Below, piece by piece: positions 19,326 to 28,497 of a stretch of DNA of 64,000 nucleotides (its first letter is position 1; each line of letters opens with the position of its first letter). The notes under the pieces are model-generated. The model made no database searches and was not told the DNA's origin. It saw only the letters and a list, made by a program, of their open reading frames with translations. The position numbers were made by a program, and so were the translations under genes. Origin of the DNA: Rhizobium sp. J15 (lineage in GTDB: Bacteria > Pseudomonadota > Alphaproteobacteria > Rhizobiales > Rhizobiaceae); assembly GCF_002531825.1 (NCBI RefSeq), contig NZ_NWSX01000001.1, forward strand, positions 124,001 through 188,000. Direction: 5' to 3'.

Positions 19326-20801
19326 TTAGGCGGCTCCGCGTTCTATCCCATGTGGATCGGCCACGATCGGCCAGATGGTCTTCGGCGCCCGCCGGTATGG
19401 CGTCGTCGCCGGATTATTGGGATAGGGCGTTCCGGCGGAGCAGTAAAGGATCTCCGCCGCAATCTTCGAGAAGGACGCGAAGAAGTGATTGGTGGATTTG
19501 ATCACCAGGATCTTCTGCCTGGTGGGATCGAGGCCCATCACCGAAAAGAGGCTCGGATCGAAGCTCTGGGCGCGCGTGGAATTGAGAATGACGTCGATGC
19601 CGTCGAGGACGATATGCGCGGCATCGCCGAAGGGTGCCAGGCTTTCGCCGAACTGCATCTCGGCATTCTTTACGAGTTTGACGATCTTCACTGTGCCGTC
19701 GATGGGGTTGCCGGTGCCGGGGGCTGACTTGGCGCCGAAGCGCAGCGGAATCTCCGCTCCCTCACCCGCCGCAAAACAAATCTGCACAGCCATCGGATCC
19801 CAGATGGTGCCGATCGCGGCACTTTTGACGCCGCGGGCCAGGAGTTCCCCGAGAACGACCGTCGCATCGCCTGCGGTGCCGCCGCCGGGATTGTCCCAGA
19901 CGTCGGCGATGACGACGGGCCATGCGGTCGCGGCAAGCGCGCGAGAAACGGCTTGCCTCTCGTCGATCTGCGGAACCATGAAGGTGCCGCGCTTGGAAAA
20001 CAGTTCGAGGCCGAGTTCGCGCGCCAGAGCCGCGCCCTTTTCCGGCTTGTCGTCGGTGACGATGAGCAGTTTCGTTCCCATTTCGGGAACGTCGCCGACC
20101 ATGAAGCCGTGGATCACGGAGATCGACAGAATATCCGGATCATCCTTCTCGATCTGCATGATCTTGTCGACGAAGGAGCGCATCGGCTCGCGCGATGTCG
20201 GGAAGACGTCGATCATGCGGCAGTCGAACACCGAGATGCGAGGCTTGACCCGACCCTCCAGCGCGTCGACCGCGATGCGCCAGAGATCCTCGGCGCGGTC
20301 GACGAAGTCGGTATGCGGGAATTCCTTGAAATAGACGGCGAAATCGAGTGCCGCGACGCGTTTTGCCGTGAGGTGGCTGTGCGGATCGAGCTCGGCGCAG
20401 ATGAGGACGTCAGGGCCGACGATCTCGCGCATGCGCTGGAGAAGATCGCCTTCCGTATCCTCGTATCCGGCGGCCACCATGGCGCCGTGCAGACCCATGA
20501 CGACGGCATCGACAGGCATTGCCGCACGGAGCTGGCCGAGGATTTCGTCACGCAGTTCCTCGTAGGTCGTCCGGTTGACGAGGCCTGCCGGGTCGGCCCA
20601 GGTGGCCGTTCCCTCGATCAGTTCCCATCCCTTTTCTTTTGCGACGCGCCTGCCGACGGTGATCGGCGCGGTGCAGAGCGTCGGCGTTTCGGGATGCTGG
20701 CCGGGCGGCGCATAGAGCGAAGCTTCGAATGCGCGGCGATCCACGCAGATCGGGGAGAATGTGTTGGTTTCGGTCGCCAGTGCTGCCGTGAAAATGCGCA
20801 A
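19326..20801 (-). CDS. M81 family metallopeptidase (MlrC-like)
   Basis: A 491-residue protein of the MlrC/M81 family. It shows the N-terminal signature ALATETNTFSP, the segment GLHGAMVAAGYEDTEGDLL, the metal-site region AELDPHSHLT, and the C-terminal ADVWDNPGGGTAGDAT and STNHFFASF motifs. MlrC was named from microcystin breakdown, but most relatives lie in small-molecule catabolic operons of unknown substrate. Here it is between the NTF2-like protein and the aldolase-like enzyme on one strand. Confidence 0.88.
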   Translation of the reverse strand: MRIFTAALATETNTFSPICVDRRAFEASLYAPPGQHPETPTLCTAPITVGRRVAKEKGWELIEGTATWADPAGLVNRTTYEELRDEILGQLRAAMPVDAVVMGLHGAMVAAGYEDTEGDLLQRMREIVGPDVLICAELDPHSHLTAKRVAALDFAVYFKEFPHTDFVDRAEDLWRIAVDALEGRVKPRISVFDCRMIDVFPTSREPMRSFVDKIMQIEKDDPDILSISVIHGFMVGDVPEMGTKLLIVTDDKPEKGAALARELGLELFSKRGTFMVPQIDERQAVSRALAATAWPVVIADVWDNPGGGTAGDATVVLGELLARGVKSAAIGTIWDPMAVQICFAAGEGAEIPLRFGAKSAPGTGNPIDGTVKIVKLVKNAEMQFGESLAPFGDAAHIVLDGIDVILNSTRAQSFDPSLFSVMGLDPTRQKILVIKSTNHFFASFSKIAAEILYCSAGTPYPNNPATTPYRRAPKTIWPIVADPHGIERGAA

Positions 20802-20831
20802 GAAAGTGGCCTTCTTCTGATCGGCTCCGCG

Positions 20832-21314
20832 TCAACCCATGGGGTTCGGCAGGTAGCCGGTGAAACCTGAGATCTTCCAGCGTCCTTGGTGAAGCCTGCA
20901 ATAATAGAGCGTCTGCCATTGCAGGACGTCCCGGGTGCCGTCGGATTTGGTAATGCCGCCGTCGAATTTCTTGCGGACGAGCGCCATGTCACCTTCGATC
21001 TCGATATCCTCAAGCGTCGTCGTGGTGAAGATCGCGGTGCGCGGATCTTCCGCGAAACTCTGTTCGGCGAAATCCTTAGCCTGCCTCAGCCACTCCTGGC
21101 GATAGGCCGAGAGCGTCGGGAAGGCCAGGCGCCACTTGTCGGGGCTGACTTCCTTCCGGCCGTCGATGCCGATGAAGCCCTCTTCCACGAAGTCATGCTC
21201 CACCATCGACCAATCGGCGGCCAGAAAGGCATCGATATCGCGGGGAACGAGCATTTCCCAGATGGCGTGGCGGGCGCTGTCGGACGGGAAGGGATTCTGG
21301 AAAGGATCGCGCAT
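20832..21314 (-). CDS. NTF2/SnoaL-like domain protein
   Basis: A 160-residue protein. An alpha helix with DIDAFLAADWSMVEHDFVEE is followed by strands such as LQWQTLYYCRLHQGRWKISG, giving the cone-shaped NTF2-like fold used by SnoaL-type isomerases and many binding proteins. It is the first gene of the minus-strand arm (NTF2-like, M81, aldolase-like), divergent from RidA. Reaction unknown. Confidence 0.7.
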   Translation of the reverse strand: MRDPFQNPFPSDSARHAIWEMLVPRDIDAFLAADWSMVEHDFVEEGFIGIDGRKEVSPDKWRLAFPTLSAYRQEWLRQAKDFAEQSFAEDPRTAIFTTTTLEDIEIEGDMALVRKKFDGGITKSDGTRDVLQWQTLYYCRLHQGRWKISGFTGYLPNPMG

Positions 21315-21327
21315 GCTGGCCCCGGAT

Positions 21328-21341
21328 TGAAATTCTTTTCA
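21328..21341. promoter_or_regulatory. Candidate operator TGAAA-N4-TTTCA
   Basis: Perfect five-base inverted arms lie in the short AT-rich divergent region between the NTF2-like gene and ridA. The RpiR-family regulator at 21835 is the nearest candidate. A related site is at 1720-1736, with a five-base spacer. Confidence 0.4.
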
Positions 21342-21425
21342 TAAAATACGTTTTTCACTGGTCAAATTCCGCTTTCTATGGTCATTTGTCAACTTCTCAA
21401 GAAAATAATTTGCAAGGACTTGGAA

Positions 21426-21812
21426 ATGCCTATCAAGCGCTATGGCTCTGTTCAAACCGGCGCCGGCGGCAAGGCGCTGCCTTTCGCGCGCGCGGTCGAA
21501 GCCGACGGATGGCTTTATGTTTCCGGACAGGTTGCAATGGAAGATGGCGAGATCATCGACGGCAACATCATCGCCCAGACCCACAAGACGATCGCCAATG
21601 TTCTTGATATCCTCGAAGAGGCCGGATACGGCGTCGAGGACGTCGTGCGCGTCGGCGTCTGGCTGGACGATCCGCGCGATTTCTGGACTTTCAACAAGAT
21701 CTATCAGGAGTATTTCGGCGAGCATCCGCCGGCGCGTGCCTGTGTGCAATCGTCGATGATGGTCGATTGCAAGGTTGAGATCGACTGCGTGGCCTATAAG
21801 AAGAAGGATTGA
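21426..21812 (+). CDS. RidA family protein
   Basis: A 128-residue protein of the RidA/YjgF/UK114 family, which hydrolyses reactive enamine or imine intermediates. Family features are GWLYVSGQVAMEDGEIIDG, QTHKTIANVLDILEEAGYG and the C-terminal PPARACVQSSMMVDCKVEID, where Arg positions the substrate carboxylate. AAGGA precedes the ATG at 21426. Its presence next to a PLP enzyme fits a pathway that makes enamines. Confidence 0.92.
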   Translation: MPIKRYGSVQTGAGGKALPFARAVEADGWLYVSGQVAMEDGEIIDGNIIAQTHKTIANVLDILEEAGYGVEDVVRVGVWLDDPRDFWTFNKIYQEYFGEHPPARACVQSSMMVDCKVEIDCVAYKKKD

Positions 21813-21834
21813 CGGAGCCATCGGGGGAGCGACT

Positions 21835-22698
21835 TTGGATATTTTTTCGACATTGCAGGAAGACAAAGGCCGGCTCTCCCCCTCCGAAAGCCGCATCGCG
21901 GAGATCATCGTCAACGACTTCGAATTTGCCGTGAATGCCTCGATCATCGAGCTTGCGGAACGTGCCGAGGTCTCGCCGCCGACCGTCACGCGCTTTTGCC
22001 GGCGGCTCGGCTGCGAAAGCTTTTCCGACTTCAAGGTGCAGCTCGCCCGGACCGCCCATATCGGCGTGCGCTATCTGAAACCGGAATCGAAAAGCACCGA
22101 TCCGGCCGATGTCGCCCAGGATATCATCACCAAGGCTCAGAACGCGCTCTTCCTCCTGCATCGGTCGCTCGATCTTGCCGCGATCCAGGCCGCCGTTTCC
22201 CATATTGCCAAGGCCGATATGATCTATGCCTTCGGCTCCGGCGGCAATTCGTCGATGATCGCCGACGAGCTGCAGAACCGCCTCTTCCGCCTCGGGCTGC
22301 GCATCACCGCAAGTTCCGACCACAGCATGCAGCTGATGATGGCGGCCGCGGCAAAGCCGGGCGACGTGCTGATCGGCTCATCCTTCTCCGGGCGCAATAT
22401 GGAGCTGGTGCGGGCTTTCGAGCTTGCCCGCGACACCAAGGTGAAGACGATCGCCCTGACCCAGACGGAGAGCCCGGTCGCCAAGGCGGCCGAAATCGTC
22501 GTGCCGATCGATCTTCCCGAGGGCAACAATATCTATCGCCCGACTTCCACGCGCATCGCCTACATCGCGATGGTTGATATCCTGTCGAGCCTGGTCGCAT
22601 ACGCCGTCCAGCCAAAGGCGACCGTGACGCTGCGGCGCATCAAGCAACAGCTCGTCCTTCATCGGGACGGCGATGACCGGCAATTGCTTGGAGATTGA
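21835..22698 (+). CDS. MurR/RpiR family transcriptional regulator
   Basis: A 287-residue regulator. The N-terminal RpiR HTH domain spans about residues 1-75 (LAERAEVSPPTVTRFCRRLG, then CESFSDFKVQLA). A SIS sugar-phosphate-binding domain follows (AFGSGGNSSMIADELQNRL and IGSSFSGRNMELVRA). The TTG at 21835 is preferred because GGGGGAG stands five bases upstream and it avoids overlapping ridA. It probably senses a phosphorylated sugar or amino sugar and controls the surrounding cluster. Confidence 0.9.
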   Translation: MDIFSTLQEDKGRLSPSESRIAEIIVNDFEFAVNASIIELAERAEVSPPTVTRFCRRLGCESFSDFKVQLARTAHIGVRYLKPESKSTDPADVAQDIITKAQNALFLLHRSLDLAAIQAAVSHIAKADMIYAFGSGGNSSMIADELQNRLFRLGLRITASSDHSMQLMMAAAAKPGDVLIGSSFSGRNMELVRAFELARDTKVKTIALTQTESPVAKAAEIVVPIDLPEGNNIYRPTSTRIAYIAMVDILSSLVAYAVQPKATVTLRRIKQQLVLHRDGDDRQLLGD

Positions 22699-22723
22699 TG
22701 TCCATGAACGGGAGCGACAATAA

Positions 22724-23500
22724 ATGACCCAATCGATCGCCATCGTGACGGGTGCCGCGGGCGACATCGGCGCGGCGATTGCCGCGCGGCTTTCCGATGA
22801 CCATGATGTCGTGCTGCTTGCCGACATCGATGCGGCTGCCGCCGCCGCCGTGGCTTCGAAGCTCGGTCCGGAAAATCGTTTCGTGGCCGTCGGATGCGAC
22901 GTGACCAGCGAGGCGAGCATTGCCGAATTGGCAGAACGCGCTGCCGGCAGCGGCGTGGTCCGAACTCTCGTCAACAATGCTGGTGCCGCCCGCGCGACCA
23001 GCCTGCACGATACGACGCCCGAGATCTGGCGGGCCGACAATGCGCTCAATCTCGAAGCGGCATTCTTATGTTTCCGCGCCTTCGAGCCGATGCTGAAGGC
23101 TTCCAAGGGCTCCGTCGTCAACATCGCCTCGGTCAACGGCATGAATGTCTTCGGACATCCCGCCTATAGCGCCGCCAAGGCCGGCCTTCTGCACTTCACC
23201 CGGCTGGTCGCCGTGGAATACGGCAAGTTCGGCATCCGCTCCAACGCCGTCGCACCCGGCACGGTGAAGACGCAGGCCTGGGAAGCGCGCGCGAGTGCCA
23301 ATCCGAACGTGTTCGAGGAGGCGCGCCGCTGGTATCCGCTGCAGCGCGTCGTCGATCCCAAGGATGTCGCCAACGCCGTAGCCTTCCTTTCTGGCCCGCT
23401 CGCCGCAGCCATCACGGGCGTCTGCCTGCCCGTCGATTGCGGCCTCACGGCTGGCCAGGCCGAGCTTGCGCGGACTTTCTCCCAATCGGAACACTACTGA
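22724..23500 (+). CDS. Short-chain dehydrogenase/reductase
   Basis: A 258-residue classical SDR: cofactor motif TGAAGDIGAA near residues 9-18, NNAG near residue 87, catalytic YSAAK in HPAYSAAKAGLLHFT. It sits 25 bases after the RpiR gene and 15 bases before the MFS gene, so it is part of the same operon and probably oxidises the pathway's hydroxy substrate. Confidence 0.9.
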   Translation: MTQSIAIVTGAAGDIGAAIAARLSDDHDVVLLADIDAAAAAAVASKLGPENRFVAVGCDVTSEASIAELAERAAGSGVVRTLVNNAGAARATSLHDTTPEIWRADNALNLEAAFLCFRAFEPMLKASKGSVVNIASVNGMNVFGHPAYSAAKAGLLHFTRLVAVEYGKFGIRSNAVAPGTVKTQAWEARASANPNVFEEARRWYPLQRVVDPKDVANAVAFLSGPLAAAITGVCLPVDCGLTAGQAELARTFSQSEHY

Positions 23501-23515
23501 AACTCACATGACCGC

Positions 23516-24736
23516 ATGAGCCGCCTTTTTCCCGACGTCTTCCGCAATCCGGCGATCCGCGCCAGTATGATCGCCATTTTCACCTTCGGAATGGCGGGGG
23601 CGATGACCGCGCCCTATCGGTCGATCGTGGGTATCCGCGAACTGGGGCTGAGCGACGGTCTCTATTCCGTCCTGAGCTTTGCCTCGGCGGCGGTGAATGT
23701 CGTCGTCAGCGTCCTGCTCGGCAATCTCGCTGACCGGCTCGGCGAATACCGTTCGGCGATGATCGGCGCCTGCGTCTTCGGCATCGTCGGTTACGGCATG
23801 GTCTACGCCTTTCCCACAGCGGCAGTCTTCATCGTCAGCGGGCTGCTGCCGCTGCCGATCTACGGGGCGCTGAATTCGCTGCTGTTTGCCAATGCGCGTG
23901 CGGCGATGCAGGGCATGAACCGAAGCGACATGGTGACGGCCAATTCAGGCGTGCGCGCGATGATTTCGCTTTCCTGGGTGCTGATCCCAGGCGTTACCGG
24001 CCTTGTGCTCTCCGGTGCGTCGAGCATGCTGCCGGCCTATCTTTTCGCCGCCATCTCGTGCCTGATATGCCAGGGCATCATCCTCTTCGCCCTGCCGAGA
24101 CGCGCGGGAACGGAGATGGCCGCCACCCATCATCTCACCTATCTCGGCGCGCTTCGCCAGGTGGTTTCGCCGCGAATTTCGGCGCATATCCTCGGGGTGG
24201 CGCTCATCACCAGCACGCTCCATCTCAACGATGCCCTCCTGCCGCTGATCGCCACCGGCGCGGCGCATGGGGCGCTCAGCGATGTCGGCATTCTCGTCGG
24301 CATCGTCGCATTGCTGGAAGTGGTCTTCATCATCGTCTGGTCGCGGATTGCCCGCAAGACCGGCCAGATGACGGCGCTTGCCGCCGGCACCATCGTCTAT
24401 GCCGTGTTCCTCAGCCTTCTCGGCTTCGCCTCCGAGCCGTGGCACCTCTATACGCTGACCCTGCTCGCCGGTATCGGTGCGGCGGCGATCATCAGCATTC
24501 CGATCACCTATCTGCAGGATCTCATTGCCGATCGGCCGGGGCTCGGCAGCGCGCTGATCTCCGTCAATATCTTTGCGAGTGCGGGGATCGGCGCGCTGGT
24601 CTTTGCCGCCGGCACTTCTGTGACAGGCTATTCCGGCACCGCCGTCCTCAGCGCCGTCACCGGCCTGTCGGGGATCACGATCCTCGGCTTCCTGCAGAGA
24701 CGCAAGACCCATCGAGCCGAGGTCGCCGGCAAATAG
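23516..24736 (+). CDS. MFS transporter
   Basis: A 406-residue protein with about twelve hydrophobic segments. The loop between segments 2 and 3 reads GNLADRLGEYRSA, the MFS signature. Overall resemblance is to the sugar-efflux (SetA-like) group. It follows the SDR directly and should move the substrate or product of the cluster across the inner membrane. Direction of transport cannot be read from the sequence. Confidence 0.87.
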   Translation: MSRLFPDVFRNPAIRASMIAIFTFGMAGAMTAPYRSIVGIRELGLSDGLYSVLSFASAAVNVVVSVLLGNLADRLGEYRSAMIGACVFGIVGYGMVYAFPTAAVFIVSGLLPLPIYGALNSLLFANARAAMQGMNRSDMVTANSGVRAMISLSWVLIPGVTGLVLSGASSMLPAYLFAAISCLICQGIILFALPRRAGTEMAATHHLTYLGALRQVVSPRISAHILGVALITSTLHLNDALLPLIATGAAHGALSDVGILVGIVALLEVVFIIVWSRIARKTGQMTALAAGTIVYAVFLSLLGFASEPWHLYTLTLLAGIGAAAIISIPITYLQDLIADRPGLGSALISVNIFASAGIGALVFAAGTSVTGYSGTAVLSAVTGLSGITILGFLQRRKTHRAEVAGK

Positions 24737-24812
24737 GACGTGACGCAGAATGTGGCTTTCATCCATGTTCGTCTTGTGACAAGGGTGAGACTGCATTTCC
24801 TTTGAAGGCGAC

Positions 24813-26015
24813 ATGAAGGCGATCTCCGGCACGAATCTCGAGCAGGCCAAGTCTCACAACCGCCGTGTGGTGATCGAGGCCGTGCGCACGAACGGTCCTC
24901 TGTCGCGCGCCGCGATTGCCCGGATGACGGCGCTGACCGCCCAGACCGTGTCCAATATCGTCGAGGAGCTGGAGAGGTCGCACCTTCTGGTTCCCGCCGA
25001 GGCACAGAAGCTGGCGCGGGGCCAGCCGATCATTCCCTACAGCATCAATCCGCGCGGCGCCTATTCGATCGGTCTCGAACTCGGCCGGCAGCGCGCCAGC
25101 GGTGTTCTGACGGATCTGTCGGGCGCCGTTTGCGCGCGCATCGAGCGCCATGTCGATCATCCCGATCCGCAACGGGCGATGCCGGTGCTGCAAGCGATTG
25201 TCGAAGAGCTGCACCATGCCTTCGTCTTCGACCGCAACAGGCTGCTCGGCGTCGGCATGGCCCTGCCCGGCCGCTACGGCGATGGCGGCACCACCTCGCT
25301 CAGCCCCCACAGCCTGCCCGGCTGGCAAGGCTTTCCCGTCGGGCACGAGCTGGAGCAGCGGGCAAAGGTGCCGGTGCTCGTGGAGAACGATGCGACGGCG
25401 GCGGCGATCGGTGAGCGCCTTCACGGCGTCGCCCGCGGTTTCGCCAGCTTCGTCTATCTTTTTCTCGCCGGCGGAGGCGGTATCGGCGCCGGCATGTTCC
25501 TCGACGGCCACCTCTACAAGGGCAGCCGCAACAATGCCGGCGAGATCGGGCATATCATCGTCGAGCCGCATGGCAAGCTCTGCAGCTGCGGCAAGCGCGG
25601 CTGCCTGGATCGTTATCTCTCGCCGAGCGTCGCTTACGAATGCATGGGCATTGCGAATGCGCGGGAGCTCTCGCCCGACGATCTCGACGCACTGATCGCC
25701 AAAGGCGGCGAAGGCCTGGATGCCTGGCTGGATCAGGCCGTCGAGCCGCTGCGCCAGACCGTCGACTTTCTCGAACTTGCCTTCGATCCGCAGACCGTGG
25801 TGCTCGGCGGCAGTGTATCGACATCGCTGATGGCCCGGCTTGCCGAGCGGCTGGAACCGCTGCACGTGCCGATCGATCCCGACCGGAAGCGGACGCTGCC
25901 CCGCGTCATGATCGGCATGACCGGCAAGGATACGGCGATCCTGGGTGCTGCGGCCCTGCCGATCTTTTCCGAAACCAATCCGCGCTTCGACGTGCTGCAA
26001 AAGCCGGTTGGCTAG
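24813..26015 (+). CDS. ROK family transcriptional regulator
   Basis: A 400-residue protein. An N-terminal winged HTH (GPLSRAAIARMTALTAQTVS, then NIVEELE) is fused to a ROK sugar-kinase fold. The fold contains VENDATAAAIGE and the zinc motif CSCGKRGCLDRY, where the final acidic residue is Asp rather than the more usual Glu. NagC- and XylR-type ROK regulators bind sugars or sugar phosphates. It closes the plus-strand arm of this catabolic cluster. Confidence 0.9.
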   Translation: MKAISGTNLEQAKSHNRRVVIEAVRTNGPLSRAAIARMTALTAQTVSNIVEELERSHLLVPAEAQKLARGQPIIPYSINPRGAYSIGLELGRQRASGVLTDLSGAVCARIERHVDHPDPQRAMPVLQAIVEELHHAFVFDRNRLLGVGMALPGRYGDGGTTSLSPHSLPGWQGFPVGHELEQRAKVPVLVENDATAAAIGERLHGVARGFASFVYLFLAGGGGIGAGMFLDGHLYKGSRNNAGEIGHIIVEPHGKLCSCGKRGCLDRYLSPSVAYECMGIANARELSPDDLDALIAKGGEGLDAWLDQAVEPLRQTVDFLELAFDPQTVVLGGSVSTSLMARLAERLEPLHVPIDPDRKRTLPRVMIGMTGKDTAILGAAALPIFSETNPRFDVLQKPVG

Positions 26016-26071
26016 CGCACCCCGCCCGGAAGTGCGTGCGGTTCCGGGATCGTGGGCCTGCGAAAGATGGT

Positions 26072-27211
26072 TCAATCTGCTGACGCAATGATGGAGATGA
26101 TCCGTTCCATCTCCTCAAAACTGTTGTAGTAGTGCGGAGATATTCTAACAGCGCCATTGCGAATGCTCGCATAGACACCGTTTTCTACCAGCGATGCATG
26201 CATGTCGGCGGCGACTGTTCCCGGCTTGTGCAAGAGCGTGATGCCCGACCGCGATCGGTGTTCGAACTGATAGACGGGCTGAATTCCATGTTGCAGCGCA
26301 CGTTCGCAGAGCAGTTCATTTAACGTAAGGATCCTGTTTTCGATCCAACCGATCCCCAATTCGTCGATCTGAGCCAGCCGCTCCGCGAGCCCAAGGATGC
26401 CGCATCCATTTGGCGTTCCCGGCTCGAACCGCCGCGCGTCGGGCAGAAAATCAAGCCTGCGATTGAACGCATAGGGATCATCTACACTCAGCCAACCCAC
26501 GATCCTGGGGGTAATCTCGTTGAGTGCCCTGTCGGAAAAGCTGGCGAAACCGATGCCACGCGGTCCCATAAGCCATTTATGCGCGCTGACCACGAGGACG
26601 TCGACGCCGGCGGCGCCCACATCGAGATTGAGAGCCCCGATCGACTGCGTGCCATCGACGACCAGCAGTGCGCCGTATCGGGAGCAAAGCTCGCCCACTG
26701 CAGACACGTCGACCCGGAAGCCGCTGTAGAATTGGACATGACTTACCGCGACGACGCGGGTGCGCTCATCCAGCGCCTCTTGAACAAGCTCCGGTTCCAG
26801 CCTGCCGTCAGGAGAAAGAATCTTGCGAACCTCCACGCCCATCGCGGCCAGCTGGACCCAGCAGAGATAGTTCGATGGGAATTCATGCGCGCACACGACC
26901 AGATTGTCTCCCGGCCGCCAGTCGATGCCGAGGGCGACAAGCGAGAGACCATGGGCAGTATTTTGAACATAAGCGATGTTTTGCGATGACGAGCCCACAA
27001 GTTTTGCGGCAAGCGCACGACCTTTATCGAAATACGGCTTCGAAATTTCCTTGGCGTCGCGGAGTTGCTCGGCAATGATTGTGTTGTAATGCTCGCTGGC
27101 CGACCGAACCCGTCCCGGGACCGGCGATACGGCTGCGTTGTCGACATAGATGCCATTCTTCAGGAGCGGGATATCGCTGCGTATCGCGTCAAGTTTCTGA
27201 TCGTCCATCAT
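26072..27211 (-). CDS. Class V aminotransferase family protein
   Basis: A 379-residue PLP enzyme of the cysteine-desulfurase/isopenicillin-N-epimerase-like group. The PLP lysine is in VVSAHKWLMGPRGIGF, preceded by the conserved VVDGTQSIGALNLDV. The N-terminal IYVDNAAVSPVP and ENGVYASIRNGAVRISPHYYN at the C-terminus are typical. No Cys-containing desulfurase loop was noticed. It is divergent from a LysR regulator across a perfect inverted repeat, so LysR probably controls it. Confidence 0.85.
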   Translation of the reverse strand: MMDDQKLDAIRSDIPLLKNGIYVDNAAVSPVPGRVRSASEHYNTIIAEQLRDAKEISKPYFDKGRALAAKLVGSSSQNIAYVQNTAHGLSLVALGIDWRPGDNLVVCAHEFPSNYLCWVQLAAMGVEVRKILSPDGRLEPELVQEALDERTRVVAVSHVQFYSGFRVDVSAVGELCSRYGALLVVDGTQSIGALNLDVGAAGVDVLVVSAHKWLMGPRGIGFASFSDRALNEITPRIVGWLSVDDPYAFNRRLDFLPDARRFEPGTPNGCGILGLAERLAQIDELGIGWIENRILTLNELLCERALQHGIQPVYQFEHRSRSGITLLHKPGTVAADMHASLVENGVYASIRNGAVRISPHYYNSFEEMERIISIIASAD

Positions 27212-27267
27212 ATCGCTTCAGAACTCCATCCATCTGATCTGTCGCCCATTTTACGAACCGTGAATGG

Positions 27268-27313
27268 ATGAATCAAATTCGATATGATAATGAAAAAAAT
27301 GAATTTGATTCAT
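27268..27313. promoter_or_regulatory. Perfect 13-bp inverted repeat between aminotransferase and LysR genes
   Basis: ATGAATCAAATTC (27268-27280) and GAATTTGATTCAT (27301-27313) are exact inverse complements separated by 20 AT-rich bases. The repeat fills the divergent promoter region and nearly reaches the LysR start at 27328. Two widely spaced dyad arms suit a LysR tetramer binding site. Confidence 0.65.
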
Positions 27314-27327
27314 AGTGGAATGGGTAT

Positions 27328-28290
27328 GTGAATTTCAGCGCGATCGATCTGAATCTTCTCCGCGTATTCGACGTGCTGATGCGCGAAGGCAACGTGACGA
27401 TTGCGGCGGAGCGCCTCGGGCGCACGCAGTCCGCGGTCAGCCATTCGCTTGGCAAGCTGCGCGCCTTGTTCAACGACAAGCTGTTTTTCCGCGACGGCGG
27501 ATCGATGAAGCCTACGCCGCGCGCGATTGAATTGTCAGCCGAAATCTCGGACGCACTTGCAAATATCCGGGCGACGATAGATCGCTATCAGCGGTTCGTA
27601 CCGGCTCAAACCAGGCGCGTCTTTCGGGTGGGGCTTCTCGACTATCACGGAGCGATGGTCATCCCGCATCTGATAAAACGCTTTCGGGCCGAAGCTCCGC
27701 ATGCCGCTCTCAATGTCATACCGACGTCGAAGGAGGAGGTCGGTCGACTGATCCTCACCCGAAAATTGGATTGCGCGACAATCGTCAATTTCGACCGGCA
27801 CGATCAAAACCTGCTGGTATCTGAAGTCGGTCGAGACGAACTGGCCTGTGCGATATGGAGCGGCAGCGAACTGCTCCGCCGACCCCTCACGCTGGAGAGA
27901 TACCTGGAAGCCGCGCACGTCCAGATTTCCGCCGACGGCTCATCGGAAGGTCTCGCCGACAAAGTGCTCCGCGACATGGGGTTTCAACGGAACGTCGTGG
28001 CGACGATTCCCAACTATATGGTTATTCCCTGGGTTCTGCGAGGATCGGACCTCATTATCCATTGCGCCGATAGCGTTCTCTCGCTTCTGGACGAAACCAG
28101 CGAAGTGAGCATGGTAAAGGCGCCTCTCACTCTCCCATCGATGCCCATATCTCTCATCATCCATTGGCAGATGGCCACCGACCCGGCAACGATCTGGTTC
28201 AAGGGTTTGATTGAGGAAATCTATGCCGATCGGCAAATTCGAAAGGACGCCGCCGGAGGGAAAAGTCCTGGTGAAGAGAGCCGGCAATAA
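27328..28290 (+). CDS. LysR family transcriptional regulator
   Basis: A 320-residue regulator. The N-terminal winged HTH reads LNLLRVFDVLMREGNVTIAA, then ERLGRTQSAVSHSLGKLR. The effector domain starts around residue 95. The start is a GTG at 27328 (MNFSAIDLN), the standard N-terminus of NodD/LeuO-like members. It is divergent from the class V aminotransferase and followed by a DMT exporter, which may also be a target. Confidence 0.92.
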   Translation: MNFSAIDLNLLRVFDVLMREGNVTIAAERLGRTQSAVSHSLGKLRALFNDKLFFRDGGSMKPTPRAIELSAEISDALANIRATIDRYQRFVPAQTRRVFRVGLLDYHGAMVIPHLIKRFRAEAPHAALNVIPTSKEEVGRLILTRKLDCATIVNFDRHDQNLLVSEVGRDELACAIWSGSELLRRPLTLERYLEAAHVQISADGSSEGLADKVLRDMGFQRNVVATIPNYMVIPWVLRGSDLIIHCADSVLSLLDETSEVSMVKAPLTLPSMPISLIIHWQMATDPATIWFKGLIEEIYADRQIRKDAAGGKSPGEESRQ

Positions 28291-28497
28291 TCCGGGCATT
28301 CGCTATGAATGCTGCTCATTCAAATTATTGCGATATTGATTTGGTGTCATGCTCTCAGCCGGGCTAAGACCGCTTCGGCTCCTTCGCGCGCTTCACGAAA
28401 CACAGAACCCCACGATCCCTGCGAACATATTCGCGCGGGCTCGCGGTCCCATCGCTGCACAGGAGCGGGCAACGGCTTCAACCATTGGCTACAGGCG

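Noticed and set aside
18057..19727. Long plus-strand open frame across the aldolase-like and M81 genes
   Set aside because: It runs antisense to two well-supported genes and has no recognisable protein motifs.
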